Below are positions 8,402 through 16,551 of a stretch of DNA of 22,135 nt, one piece after another. The first letter of the stretch is position 1, and the number at the start of each line of letters is the position of its first letter. The notes below the pieces were generated by a model. It made no database searches and was not told where the DNA came from. It saw only the letters and a list, made by a program, of their open reading frames with translations. The stretch spans positions 1 through 22,135 of the forward strand of contig CANPZR010000013.1 of the NCBI GenBank assembly GCA_947589175.1, in the 5' to 3' direction. Made by a program: the position numbers and the translations under genes. The stretch is from an uncultured Lachnospiraceae bacterium (GTDB taxonomy: Bacteria; Bacillota; Clostridia; Lachnospirales; Lachnospiraceae).

Positions 8402-8465
8402 CCTCACAAATTGCACACAAAAAGGCGTTTTGCCCCGTGACATCTCCTCACAAATTGCACACAAA
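8402..8465 (-). repeat. 20-bp perfect direct repeat spanning the murD stop codon
   Basis: Positions 8402-8421 and 8446-8465 are identical over 20 bp and lie 44 bp apart. The upstream copy on the minus strand encodes the last residues of MurD (FVCNL) and its stop; the second copy lies in the murD-ftsW gap. This looks like a local duplication of the murD 3' end. The 24 bp between them include GGC-AAAAC-GCC followed by a T run, which is too weak to call a terminator. Confidence 0.8.
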
Positions 8466-9776
8466 GTCCTTGAACATCCTGCCCCTCTGCTCATAGGAAT
8501 CGAACATATCCCAGCTGGCGCACGCCGGCGACAGAAGGACCGCGTCCCCCTCCTCGGTCAGAGCGGCAGCGCGCTTTACCGCCTGCTCTAAGCTGTCCAC
8601 GAACTCGTATTCCGTAAAGCCGTTTCTCTCGGCTGTCTCCGCAATCCGCTCTTTTGTGGCGCCCATGAGAAGGAGTTTCTTTACCTTTCCATCAAAGGCC
8701 TGGATCCACTCGTCGAACTCCCCGCCCTTGTCGTATCCGCCCCCAATGAGCACGGTCGGGCGGCTCATCGACTGGATGCCCTTGATGGCGGCGTCCGGGT
8801 TGGTGCCCTTGGAATCGTTGTAATAATCCACGCCCCCCACCGTCTTCACAAACTCCACCCGGTGCTCCACCGGATGAAAACGCCGCACCGTATCCAGAAT
8901 TGTCTCCATCGGAACGCCCATTTTCCGCGTCATGAGAATGGCCGCCATGATGTTCTCGCAGTTGTGATCCCCGGGCAGGCGGCACTCCGACATATTCATC
9001 AGCGCCTCGCCGGTCGCCCCGTCCACGATATCATGGTTCTCATTCTGGTACAGGCCGTTTTCAATCTTTCTCTTGCTGCTGAAAAATTCCACCGGACAGG
9101 GCAGGCTCTCCGCCCTCTCCCGCAGCACGTCGTCCTCGTAGTTGAGCACGCACAGATCCTCCGCCGTCTGATTTTTCGTAATCAAAAACTTCGTGTCGAT
9201 GTAGCGCTCCATGGTGCCGTGCCGGTTCAGGTGATCCGGCGTGATGTTGAGAATAGCGCTCACATGGGGGCGGAACGTGTCCGCCGTCTCCAGCTGGAAG
9301 CTGCTGATCTCCGCCACCGTCACCGATTTTTCCGAAGTCTTCAGCACTTCCTTTGTGTAGGGATTTCCGATGTTGCCCACCACGTATGTCTCCTCGTTCC
9401 ACGCCGCCATGATCTCCCCGGTCAGGGTCGTAGTCGTGGTCTTTCCATTGGTCCCGGTAATCCCGACGACCTGCCCCCGCTCCAGCATATAGGCTAACTC
9501 GATCTCGCCGATGATAGGAACCTTCTTCTCCCGCAGAAAATCCGCCAGGGGAATCGTCAGGGGCACTCCCGGGCTGAATACCGCATAGTCCAGTTCCGCA
9601 AATTTGTCCTCGGGAAAATCCCCCAGATAGACCGGATCGTCATATCCCGTGCAGTCCAGATCCCGGTTTCCGTCATAGAGACAGACGTCCGCTCTCATCT
9701 CCGCGGCCAGATTTCTGGCAGCCAGGCCGCTTTTGCCCAATCCCACGATCGCTATTTTTTTTCCTTCTAATAACAT
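8448..9776 (-). CDS. murD: UDP-N-acetylmuramoyl-L-alanine--D-glutamate ligase (MurD)
   Basis: ATP-dependent Mur ligase that adds D-glutamate to UDP-MurNAc-L-Ala in the cytoplasm. The 442-residue product has an N-terminal Rossmann-like UDP-binding domain (IAIVGLGKSGLAA, 8-20), the central ATPase domain with P-loop GITGTNGKTTT at about 105-115, and HPVEHRVEFV. The C-terminal domain shows YYNDSKGTNPDA and LLSPACASWDMFDSYEQRG, both typical of MurD rather than MurC/E/F. The ATG at 9776 is chosen over an upstream in-frame start because GAGGAG lies just before it and MLLEGKK fits family starts. It lies 78 nt after mraY. Its 3' end is partly duplicated downstream. Confidence 0.95.
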   Translation of the reverse strand: MLLEGKKIAIVGLGKSGLAARNLAAEMRADVCLYDGNRDLDCTGYDDPVYLGDFPEDKFAELDYAVFSPGVPLTIPLADFLREKKVPIIGEIELAYMLERGQVVGITGTNGKTTTTTLTGEIMAAWNEETYVVGNIGNPYTKEVLKTSEKSVTVAEISSFQLETADTFRPHVSAILNITPDHLNRHGTMERYIDTKFLITKNQTAEDLCVLNYEDDVLRERAESLPCPVEFFSSKRKIENGLYQNENHDIVDGATGEALMNMSECRLPGDHNCENIMAAILMTRKMGVPMETILDTVRRFHPVEHRVEFVKTVGGVDYYNDSKGTNPDAAIKGIQSMSRPTVLIGGGYDKGGEFDEWIQAFDGKVKKLLLMGATKERIAETAERNGFTEYEFVDSLEQAVKRAAALTEEGDAVLLSPACASWDMFDSYEQRGRMFKDFVCNL

Positions 9777-9854
9777 GTTCTCCTCATTTCCGCCGCCTAT
9801 CGCGGCCATTTATTCATCCGGATCCACAGGCTCCCTTTTATCCCGCCTGATTCA

Positions 9855-10829
9855 TCATTGGAGGGCCGCCATGCCCACCAGGCACAAAAGAGCCGTCACA
9901 ATGCTGAACGCCGCCACGATCTGGGTCTCCGAGAACCCGCACAATTCAAAGTGGTGGTGGATCGGCGCCATCTTGAAGATGCGCTTTCCATGTGTAATTT
10001 TAAAATAAGTCACCTGAATCATCACCGAGAGCACCTCCACCAGGTAGATGAGCCCCACGATGACAATAAACAGCGGCATGTGAAGAATCAGGGCGATGGA
10101 CGCCACAAATCCCCCTAACGCCAGGGAACCGGTATCTCCCATGAACACGCGCGCCGGATAGGTGTTAAAGAGCAGAAATCCCAGAAGCCCTCCGACGACT
10201 GCCCCGATAATCGGCGTGACCGCCACTCCTAACATAATCGCGGCAATGGCAAAGAACGTCGCCACGATCACCGTCACCCCGGAGGCGAGTCCATCCAGGC
10301 CGTCCGTGAAGTTGACGCCGTTTACGGTGCCGAGCACGACGATAAACACAAAGATGATAAAGAGCCACGTCGGCATGGTAAATCCGACGCCCGCCACAAA
10401 GGGAATCCGCACCGTGGGCTCCAGTCCCGCCACATTGAAATAATAATATATGAACACAATCGTCACCAGAAACTGCAGCGCCATCTTCTGTATCGGCGTC
10501 AGCCCCAGAGACCGCTTCTTCACCACCTTGATGTAATCGTCCAGAAATCCGATCAGCCCGAATCCCAGCGTCATAAAGAGCACGGGGATAATGTCCGGGT
10601 ACTTTCTCACATAAATCAGGGATGTGAGCAATATGCTGGCCAGTATCACCAGGCCTCCCATAGTGGGCGTCCCGTTCTTTTTCAAATGGGACTGAGGTCC
10701 CTCGTCCCTCACCGTCTGCCCAAACTTTAACTTGTGCAGGAAAGGAATCAGGATGGGGCACAGTACGACGCTCACCAGAAACGATATGAGGACAGGCATC
10801 AGCACGCCCCCGTTTACATTCAAATTCAT
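9855..10829 (-). CDS. mraY: Phospho-N-acetylmuramoyl-pentapeptide transferase (MraY)
   Basis: Transfers phospho-MurNAc-pentapeptide to undecaprenyl phosphate, making lipid I at the inner face of the membrane. The 324-residue product has about ten membrane segments. The polar cytoplasmic motifs are GPQSHLKKNGTPTMGG near the N terminus, GFLDDYIKVVKKRSLGL with the Asp-Asp pair, GVNFTDGLDGLASG, FMGDTGSLALGG, and APIHHHFELCG with the His triad. The ATG at 10829 follows AGAGGTG at 8 nt. The 81-bp gap upstream, after the second PBP gene, contains an inverted-repeat structure. Confidence 0.97.
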   Translation of the reverse strand: MNLNVNGGVLMPVLISFLVSVVLCPILIPFLHKLKFGQTVRDEGPQSHLKKNGTPTMGGLVILASILLTSLIYVRKYPDIIPVLFMTLGFGLIGFLDDYIKVVKKRSLGLTPIQKMALQFLVTIVFIYYYFNVAGLEPTVRIPFVAGVGFTMPTWLFIIFVFIVVLGTVNGVNFTDGLDGLASGVTVIVATFFAIAAIMLGVAVTPIIGAVVGGLLGFLLFNTYPARVFMGDTGSLALGGFVASIALILHMPLFIVIVGLIYLVEVLSVMIQVTYFKITHGKRIFKMAPIHHHFELCGFSETQIVAAFSIVTALLCLVGMAALQ

Positions 10830-10861
10830 CCTTCACACCTCTTTTTTATCTTATTTGGTAC

Positions 10862-10909
10862 GCTTGCGCACATAAAACATTTTATACTATTAACACATTC
10901 ACCGCAAGC
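10862..10909. repeat. Nested inverted repeat in the PBP-mraY gap
   Basis: GCTTGCG (10862-10868) and CGCAAGC (10903-10909) form perfect 7-bp arms. Inside them ATAAAA (10872-10877) and TTTTAT (10880-10885) form a second palindrome. No T run follows on either strand, so it is not a standard terminator. It could be an mRNA processing or stability hairpin between the PBP and mraY genes. Confidence 0.5.
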
Positions 10910-10910
10910 A

Positions 10911-12626
10911 CTATTTATCCAACAGATAGGGCAGAATATTGCCATACAGCTCGGAGATGGCCGGAGCGGCCACCGTCCCCCCGTAGTAGAGCCCCTCTGG
11001 CTCGTCGATGCGCACTAAGGCGATGACCTGGGGATCCTCCACCGGCGCGAAAGCGATGGTGGAGGCAATGTACTTGCCGTTTCCGCGGGGCAGCTTCTGG
11101 CTGGTGCCGGTCTTGGCCCCCACGGTAAAGCCCTCCACGCCGGCCTTCGAGCCGGTTCCCTCTGAGACCACCTTCCCCAGCGCCTCCCGCACCAGATCCG
11201 ACGTCTTTTCCGATACGATCGTCTCCCCGCCGGGGTACTGGAACTTCTTCATCCGAGTGCCGTCCGCGCTAATCGCGCTGACCCCAAAGTGGGGCGTGAT
11301 GCTCTTTCCCCCGTTTATAATCGACGCCGCGCAGGTCAGAAGGCGGATGGGGGACACCTGAAACGACTGTCCGAAGGACATAGTGGCCAGTTCCACCGCC
11401 CCCACATTTTCCTTCTTGTGCATGATGGTATTCGCCTCTCCCGGCACGTCGATTCCCGTCTTCTGCAGCGCTCCGAACTGCTGGAGCTTCTGGAAAAAAT
11501 TCTCCGTCCCGATGCGGGCTCCCACCTCCATAAAGACCGGATTGCAGGAATTTTTGATGCCGTCCAGGAAAGTCTCGCTGCCGTGCCCCGCCGTCTTGTG
11601 GCAGCGTATCCTCCGGTCCTCTACCATTTTGTAGCCCGGGCAGTGGAACCGATCCGTCATTTTCACCGCGCCGGTCTCCAGCCCCGCCGCTGCCGTCAGA
11701 ATCTTGAACGTAGACCCCGGCTCGTAGGTGTCGGACACGCACTCGTTGCGCCACATGGCATTGAGCGCCTTGTTTTTTTCCTTTTCCGTCATGGCCGACC
11801 CCTCCGGCAGCGCGTAGGGATCGTTGAGGTTAAATTCCGGGGCTCCCGCCATGGCGTAAATTTCCCCGTTGTTCGGATTCATGAGGATGATTTCCACGCT
11901 CTTTGCCTTCTTTTTCTCCAGGAGCATCGACGCCACCTGATCCGCGTACTCCATAATCGTCAGATCCAGGCTGGTATTCAGCGTCCACCCCGCCACCGGC
12001 TCGATCCGGTCCTCCGCCCCGTTCTCAATCTCCGTGCCGTGGGCCGTCGTCATGGTCAGAATCGATCCGTCCAGCCCCTTCAAACAGGACTCATAGGTAA
12101 CTTCCAGGCCGATGATTCCCTGGTTGTCGCTTCCGGTAAAGCCCAGCACCTTGGAAGCCAGGGAATCATACGGATATTCCCGCTTATAATCCTCATCGAC
12201 GGTCACTCCCGCCAACTTATAGTTGCGTATTCTATCGGACGTTTCCTTGTCAACATTCGATTTGACCTTCTCCCGCGAAGAGACCTTCTCCACTTTTTTT
12301 CGGATGGTCTCCGGATCCATTTCCAGTTCCTTTGACAGCGTCTGAATCACTTTTTCCGGTTCTTTTAACTGGCTGTGGATTACCGAAATCGTGGATACCG
12401 ACCGGTTTCCCGCCAGCAGATTGCCATTGCGGTCCAGAATTTTCCCTCTCTCCGCCTTGATCTTTCGTTCCCTCTCATGAAGCTCTTTGGCCTGCGCGCC
12501 GTAGTAATCCGCTTGAAACAGCATCAGATACCCCAGTCTGACAAATATGCAGACAAGTACCAGTCCGAAAACAAAAAATACCAAGAGCATGCTCTGCCGT
12601 TGGTACGTTTTGTGCCTGGTCCACAT
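10911..12626 (-). CDS. Class B penicillin-binding protein (transpeptidase), second of a tandem pair, SpoVD position
   Basis: Bitopic D,D-transpeptidase that crosslinks peptidoglycan outside the membrane. The 571-residue product has one N-terminal transmembrane helix (about 12-33), the pedestal motif RGKILDRNGNLLA at 60-72, and a transpeptidase domain. That domain carries the active-site STFK at 305-308 (Ser305 nucleophile), SCN at 360-362 and KTG at 505-507. No PASTA domain follows. The ATG at 12626 is preferred over one at 12650: GAGGTG lies 6 nt upstream of it, while the earlier one has AAGG touching the start. By order it corresponds to Bacillus spoVD, but that protein carries a PASTA domain and a sporulation role cannot be read from the sequence. 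Confidence 0.92.
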   Translation of the reverse strand: MWTRHKTYQRQSMLLVFFVFGLVLVCIFVRLGYLMLFQADYYGAQAKELHERERKIKAERGKILDRNGNLLAGNRSVSTISVIHSQLKEPEKVIQTLSKELEMDPETIRKKVEKVSSREKVKSNVDKETSDRIRNYKLAGVTVDEDYKREYPYDSLASKVLGFTGSDNQGIIGLEVTYESCLKGLDGSILTMTTAHGTEIENGAEDRIEPVAGWTLNTSLDLTIMEYADQVASMLLEKKKAKSVEIILMNPNNGEIYAMAGAPEFNLNDPYALPEGSAMTEKEKNKALNAMWRNECVSDTYEPGSTFKILTAAAGLETGAVKMTDRFHCPGYKMVEDRRIRCHKTAGHGSETFLDGIKNSCNPVFMEVGARIGTENFFQKLQQFGALQKTGIDVPGEANTIMHKKENVGAVELATMSFGQSFQVSPIRLLTCAASIINGGKSITPHFGVSAISADGTRMKKFQYPGGETIVSEKTSDLVREALGKVVSEGTGSKAGVEGFTVGAKTGTSQKLPRGNGKYIASTIAFAPVEDPQVIALVRIDEPEGLYYGGTVAAPAISELYGNILPYLLDK

Positions 12627-12679
12627 AATCCACACCTCAGGAAAAATCATCCTTACATTTTATTGCATCTCTTTCCCGG

Positions 12680-14521
12680 TTATGATTCTTTTGACGGATA
12701 CTGTCCCAGAAAAGGAAGAACCCGCTTCATAATCTTATGGGCGAATTTGGTGGCGTAGGTGCTGTGGGCCTGATCTTTCACATGGGGCTCGTCTATGATC
12801 ACATAGACGGCTACCTCGGGATCCTCCGCCGGCACGCATCCGATAAAGGAAACCAGGTAATTTTTCTCGCTGACCGGACGTTTCTCCGCCGTTCCGGTCT
12901 TCCCGCCGATGGAATAGCCCTTTACTTTGGCCGGCGAAGCTGTCCCTTCCTCCACAGTGGATTTCAGATAGCTGCGAAGCTTCCTGCTGGTATCCTCGGT
13001 GGTCGTCTTCTTCACGACGACCGGATTTACAGACTCCACCACTTCTCCCTCGCTGTTCTGGATCTCCTTCACCACGTGGGGCTGATAGTAATTCCCGCCG
13101 TTGACCAGGGAACAGAACCCGCTGAGCATCTGCACCATGGTCATCGTCTGGGTCTGCCCGAAACTGCTGGTAGCTAACTCCACCGGATTGAGTTCCTCCT
13201 CGCTGTGGATGAGCCCGGAAGCCTCCCCCGGCAGGTCGATGCCCGTCTTCTGTCCGAACCCGTACAGGCGGTTGTATTTGCTGAACTGCGCCCGGTCCAT
13301 CCGCCCGCCGATTTCCATCAGGGCGGAGTTGCACGACTCCATCAGACTGTGCCGCAGATCCAGCGTCCCGTGCCCGGACCGGTTGCTGCAGTGGATCTCC
13401 CGGTCCGCCACTTTTTTCACGCCGGTGCAGACAAATGTGGAGTTGTCGTTCACCAGATTCTCGTCCAGCGCCGCCGCAACGGTAAAGGGCTTGTAGGTAG
13501 AACCCGGCTCGTAGGCGGAGCCGATGCAGAAATTGGACCACATAATCGACTGGCACTCGTTCTTCTCCTCATCCGTCATGGCATCCTGTTCTTCCTGTGT
13601 GTACATATAATTCATATTTTCCGGCTCGTTGAGGTCAAACGTGGAATCCGTCGCCATGGCGAGGACTTCCCCGTTCCTGGGATTCATGAGCATCACCGCC
13701 ACGCGGTTGGCCCCCACGTCATTTTTCTGGAAATTCTGTATTTCCTGCTCGATAATCTGCTGGATATTGGCGTCAATGGTGAGGATCACGCTGTCCCCGT
13801 CCTTAGCCTCCTTAATAGTCCGCTGCAGCTTCATGTCCGAGTCAAAATACCCGTACTCACGCCCCGTCACGCCGCACAGGACGTCGTTGTAGCTCTGCTC
13901 CACGCCGTACGTCCCCTGATTTTCCGAGGACATAAAGCCAATGATGTTGCAGGCCACGTTCTTCATCGGATAGTTCCGCTTAAACGTCTCCTCGAACCAC
14001 ACGCCCTGAATGTTCTTATTCTCCGACATCTTCTCCTGAAAAGACTCCACCACGTCTGAATCCAGATTCCGCAGGGGATCCAAGTGTACGTACATGGAAT
14101 CCGGATTGTCCGCCACCGCCTTCTCCAACAGTTCCCGGTCCACGCCAAAGTGCCCGGAAATGGCGTTCAGCGTCTCCGCGTAATCCTCCTCGTCCGTACG
14201 CAGCGTCCGGGGCTCTAACACCAGATCGTACTTGCGGATGCTGACAGCCATGGTAGTGTCGTTTCGATCCTTAATCGTCCCCCTCTGATAATTCAGAATC
14301 GTATTGGTATACGCCTGCTGGGAGAGGGCCTGCTTTCTGTAGCGGTCTCCGTCGTTGCGGTTGATCTTATAGATCCGATACCCCAGCCAGACAAAAATCA
14401 AAATAAAAACGCAGAAAAAAACAAAGAGCCAGACCCGCATAGCCCTTGTAAAGAGCTTGACCGGTCTTCTTCTCCGCATCCTCCTGCGCGTATAGGGAGT
14501 AGTCCTCGTATTTGTACTCAT
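12680..14521 (-). CDS. ftsI: Class B penicillin-binding protein (septal transpeptidase), first of a tandem pair, FtsI/PbpB position
   Basis: Bitopic D,D-transpeptidase, probably the partner of FtsW in septal wall synthesis. The 613-residue product has a very basic cytoplasmic tail (RRRMRRRRPVK), one transmembrane helix (about 29-48), and the pedestal motif YQRGTIKDRNDTTMA near 78-92. The penicillin-binding domain carries STYK at 341-344 (Ser341), SCN at 396-398 and KTG at 541-543. No PASTA domains. The ATG at 14521 has AGGTGA 7 nt upstream and lies 15 nt after the ftsL stop, the arrangement of ftsL-pbpB in Bacillus. The symbol is given from gene order; the two tandem PBPs are paralogues and which is the essential septal enzyme is inferred. 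Confidence 0.92.
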   Translation of the reverse strand: MSTNTRTTPYTRRRMRRRRPVKLFTRAMRVWLFVFFCVFILIFVWLGYRIYKINRNDGDRYRKQALSQQAYTNTILNYQRGTIKDRNDTTMAVSIRKYDLVLEPRTLRTDEEDYAETLNAISGHFGVDRELLEKAVADNPDSMYVHLDPLRNLDSDVVESFQEKMSENKNIQGVWFEETFKRNYPMKNVACNIIGFMSSENQGTYGVEQSYNDVLCGVTGREYGYFDSDMKLQRTIKEAKDGDSVILTIDANIQQIIEQEIQNFQKNDVGANRVAVMLMNPRNGEVLAMATDSTFDLNEPENMNYMYTQEEQDAMTDEEKNECQSIMWSNFCIGSAYEPGSTYKPFTVAAALDENLVNDNSTFVCTGVKKVADREIHCSNRSGHGTLDLRHSLMESCNSALMEIGGRMDRAQFSKYNRLYGFGQKTGIDLPGEASGLIHSEEELNPVELATSSFGQTQTMTMVQMLSGFCSLVNGGNYYQPHVVKEIQNSEGEVVESVNPVVVKKTTTEDTSRKLRSYLKSTVEEGTASPAKVKGYSIGGKTGTAEKRPVSEKNYLVSFIGCVPAEDPEVAVYVIIDEPHVKDQAHSTYATKFAHKIMKRVLPFLGQYPSKES

Positions 14522-14536
14522 AAACGGTTCACCTGC

Positions 14537-15001
14537 TCAATCGGTCGGAATGCTTCCGTGCTGGCGCACCTGGGTGCTCTTCCGGCTCTTGTAGGTGTAC
14601 ACCTGACCCTTCTTCGCCTGTTTCATGCCCAGCTCCTCTGTGGCCTTCTTGTAAATCTCCGGAAGGTTCACATTCTCTTCCAGCTTCATCTTCGCGGCTG
14701 CATTCTCTTTTTCCATATTTACCACTTCACTCTGTAATTTTACCACATTTTTGCTCAAATAGGTAGATTGAAATTGCAGGTGCAGATAAAAAATTCCTGT
14801 TATCATAACAGCGGCAAACGTAATGCATGTCAAAAGCACGGCAACCTTGTCTAACTTTTTCTTCGGCTGCCTCTTCTGCCTCTGTCTCTGTATCTCCTTT
14901 CTCCGAATCTCCTCTTCTCTTCTGCGAAGCGGCTGCCCGGCCTCAAGAGCCCTTGCTGTCGATCCATATATATAGGCCGTTCTCCGTTCTTCCATTTTCA
15001 T
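14537..15001 (-). CDS. ftsL: Septum formation initiator / FtsL-type cell division protein
   Basis: Small bitopic division protein that pairs with DivIC and activates FtsW-PBP. No strong sequence motif exists in this family; the call rests on position and architecture. The 154-residue product has a long, charged, Arg/Lys/Glu-rich cytoplasmic segment (1-50) and one transmembrane helix (about 53-73). A heptad-like coiled coil with hydrophobic spacing follows (about 78-112), then a short extracytoplasmic tail. Its ATG at 15001 overlaps the rsmH stop in an ATGA arrangement, so translation is coupled; an in-frame ATG two codons on is the alternative. The basic cytoplasmic tail is longer than in Bacillus FtsL (117 residues). 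Confidence 0.82.
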   Translation of the reverse strand: MKMEERRTAYIYGSTARALEAGQPLRRREEEIRRKEIQRQRQKRQPKKKLDKVAVLLTCITFAAVMITGIFYLHLQFQSTYLSKNVVKLQSEVVNMEKENAAAKMKLEENVNLPEIYKKATEELGMKQAKKGQVYTYKSRKSTQVRQHGSIPTD

Positions 15002-15948
15002 TCTTCCTCCATGACTCGCTTCTCGAACACTCTTAATTTTGCGCTCTGGGAGCGGGAATTTGCCTCCCGCTCCTCATCAGAGGGCAAAATCGGTTTTCTT
15101 GTAATCACTTTCCCCTTAGATACTTTCCCGCAGACGCACACCGGAAAATCCGGCGGACAGGTGCACGGATTCTCATTGCGCCGAAAGTTCTGCTTCACGA
15201 TCCGGTCTTCCAGCGAGTGAAACGTGATCACGCACAGACGGCCCTGATCTTTCAATAAGCAGATCATGTCGTCTAACGACTGGCGAAGCACCTCCAGCTC
15301 CCGGTTGCACTCAATCCGGATTGCCTGAAAGGTCCGCTTCGCCGGATGCCCTTTCCCGTTTCTCGCCTTCGCGGGCATAGACCTGCGTATAATATCCACG
15401 AGCTCCCAAGTCGTCTCAACCGGCTTTTTCTCCCTCGCCGCGCAGATATTTGCCGCAATCCGCCCCGCGTACCGCTCCTCTCCGTACTCTTTTATGACGC
15501 GGTACAGCTCCGCCTCCGAATACCCGTTCACAATATCTTTCGCGCTCTGCGTCTGTTCCTGATCCATCCTCATGTCAAGCGGCGCGTCCTCCCGGTAGGA
15601 AAACCCCCGCATGGCATTGTCCAGCTGATAGGAGGACACCCCCAGATCCAAAAGAATCCCGTCCACCTGATCAATCCCCAGTTCCTGCAGTACATCTCTC
15701 ATATGTACAAAATTGCTCTTTATGACAGAAACTTTCTCCCCGTATTTCCCTAAACGCTCTCTGGAAACCCTAATCGCCTCATCGTCCTGGTCTATTCCCA
15801 CGAAGCGGCCTCCGTCTCCCAGACGCCTGCACACCTCGTCCGCGTGGCCGGCACCTCCCAGCGTGCCATCCACATAAATGCCGTCGGGTCTTATCTGAAG
15901 CTGCTGCACCGTCTCATCTCTCAGTACTGAAATATGCTGAAAATCCAT
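14998..15948 (-). CDS. rsmH: 16S rRNA (cytosine-1402-N4)-methyltransferase RsmH (MraW)
   Basis: SAM-dependent methyltransferase that modifies C1402 in the ribosomal decoding centre. The 316-residue product shows the SAM-binding VDGTLGGAGHADEV near 26-39, GIDQDDEA, and LLDLGVSSYQLD. It also has GFSYREDAPLDMRMD, KRTFQAIRIECNREL, and VITFHSLEDRIVKQNF. A cysteine cluster NPCTCPPDFPVCVCG near the C terminus is typical of Firmicutes RsmH. The ATG at 15948 has AGGAGG 5 nt upstream; mraZ ends 27 nt before it. This is the second gene of the dcw cluster, and its stop overlaps the ftsL start. Confidence 0.97.
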   Translation of the reverse strand: MDFQHISVLRDETVQQLQIRPDGIYVDGTLGGAGHADEVCRRLGDGGRFVGIDQDDEAIRVSRERLGKYGEKVSVIKSNFVHMRDVLQELGIDQVDGILLDLGVSSYQLDNAMRGFSYREDAPLDMRMDQEQTQSAKDIVNGYSEAELYRVIKEYGEERYAGRIAANICAAREKKPVETTWELVDIIRRSMPAKARNGKGHPAKRTFQAIRIECNRELEVLRQSLDDMICLLKDQGRLCVITFHSLEDRIVKQNFRRNENPCTCPPDFPVCVCGKVSKGKVITRKPILPSDEEREANSRSQSAKLRVFEKRVMEEE

Positions 15949-15975
15949 GTCCGCCTCCTAATCGGAGCGGCGCCT

Positions 15976-16404
15976 TTAGAAACTCAGCCCAAATTCCGAC
16001 ATGTGCTCGGCAATGTCGTCAATATTGCCGTAGTCGTCATTCTCCTCCCAGCGTTCTCTGCTCCAGATCTCAATTTTTGACAAAACGCCCACAAAGACAA
16101 TGTCCTTCTCCAGCGCCGCGAACTCCCGCAGCTTGGCGGGAATCAGCGTCCTCCCCTGCTTGTCCACCTCGCAGGGGGCCGCGTTGGCCATAAAATGCCT
16201 CTGTAATTTTCTGGCATCCTTTGTTCCCGGAAGTTCTCTGAGCTGCTCAATGAACCCCTCCCACTCTTCCATGGGATACGCGAACAGACAGCCATCCAGC
16301 CCCAATGTGACTACAAAGGACTCCCCCAGGTCTTCCCTGAGTTTTGCCGGCACGATGACTCTCCCCTTGGCGTCCAGCCCGTGCTCGTATGTGCCCATGA
16401 ACAT
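15976..16404 (-). CDS. mraZ: Transcriptional regulator MraZ
   Basis: DNA-binding protein that controls its own dcw operon by binding direct repeats near the promoter. The 142-residue product has two SpoVT/AbrB-type half-domains, each with the family DxxxGR signature: GLDAKGRVIVPAKLRE near the N terminus and VDKQGRTLIPAKLREF near residue 80. I start at the ATG at 16404 (MFMGTYEHG), which matches family N termini and has GGTGAG 7 nt upstream. An earlier in-frame ATG at 16431 has a badly spaced site. The ribosome binding site is part of a small palindrome GTGAG-A-CTCAC (16416-16406). The matching operator boxes are at 16465-16522. Confidence 0.96.
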   Translation of the reverse strand: MFMGTYEHGLDAKGRVIVPAKLREDLGESFVVTLGLDGCLFAYPMEEWEGFIEQLRELPGTKDARKLQRHFMANAAPCEVDKQGRTLIPAKLREFAALEKDIVFVGVLSKIEIWSRERWEENDDYGNIDDIAEHMSEFGLSF

Positions 16405-16464
16405 AGTGAGTCTCACCAACTTCCGCAACATGGCCTCAGAGTGGGGTCTTCCGTGTCCGTCTTA

Positions 16465-16522
16465 CCACTTCATGACACTTTCCACCACTTTCCACCACTT
16501 TTAGGTATATCATACACCACTT
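16465..16522 (-). promoter_or_regulatory. MraZ operator: periodic AAGTGG boxes
   Basis: On the minus strand AAGTGG occurs at 16500-16495, 16490-16485 and 16470-16465, with AAGTGT at 16480-16475. That is four boxes at exact 10-bp steps, each preceded by A or G. A fifth AAGTGG (16522-16517) lies in the -35/-10 spacer. Four boxes start at about +1 of the predicted transcript. Known MraZ proteins bind direct repeats of this kind with a helical-turn period, so autorepression of the cluster is the natural reading. Confidence 0.8.
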
Positions 16523-16537
16523 CCCGGGAAAAGGCAA
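16509..16537 (-). promoter_or_regulatory. Promoter of the mraZ-led dcw cluster
   Basis: TTGCCT (16537-16532) and TATGAT (16514-16509) are 17 bp apart on the minus strand; the start would be near 16502, giving a leader of about 98 nt. Its spacer holds one MraZ box and the four periodic boxes follow immediately. Confidence 0.6.
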
Positions 16538-16551
16538 GCGAAAAGTTTGTC

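Noticed and set aside
11289..12335. Plus-strand open frame opposite the second PBP gene
   Set aside because: Antisense shadow of the PBP coding sequence, no family resemblance and no expression signals.
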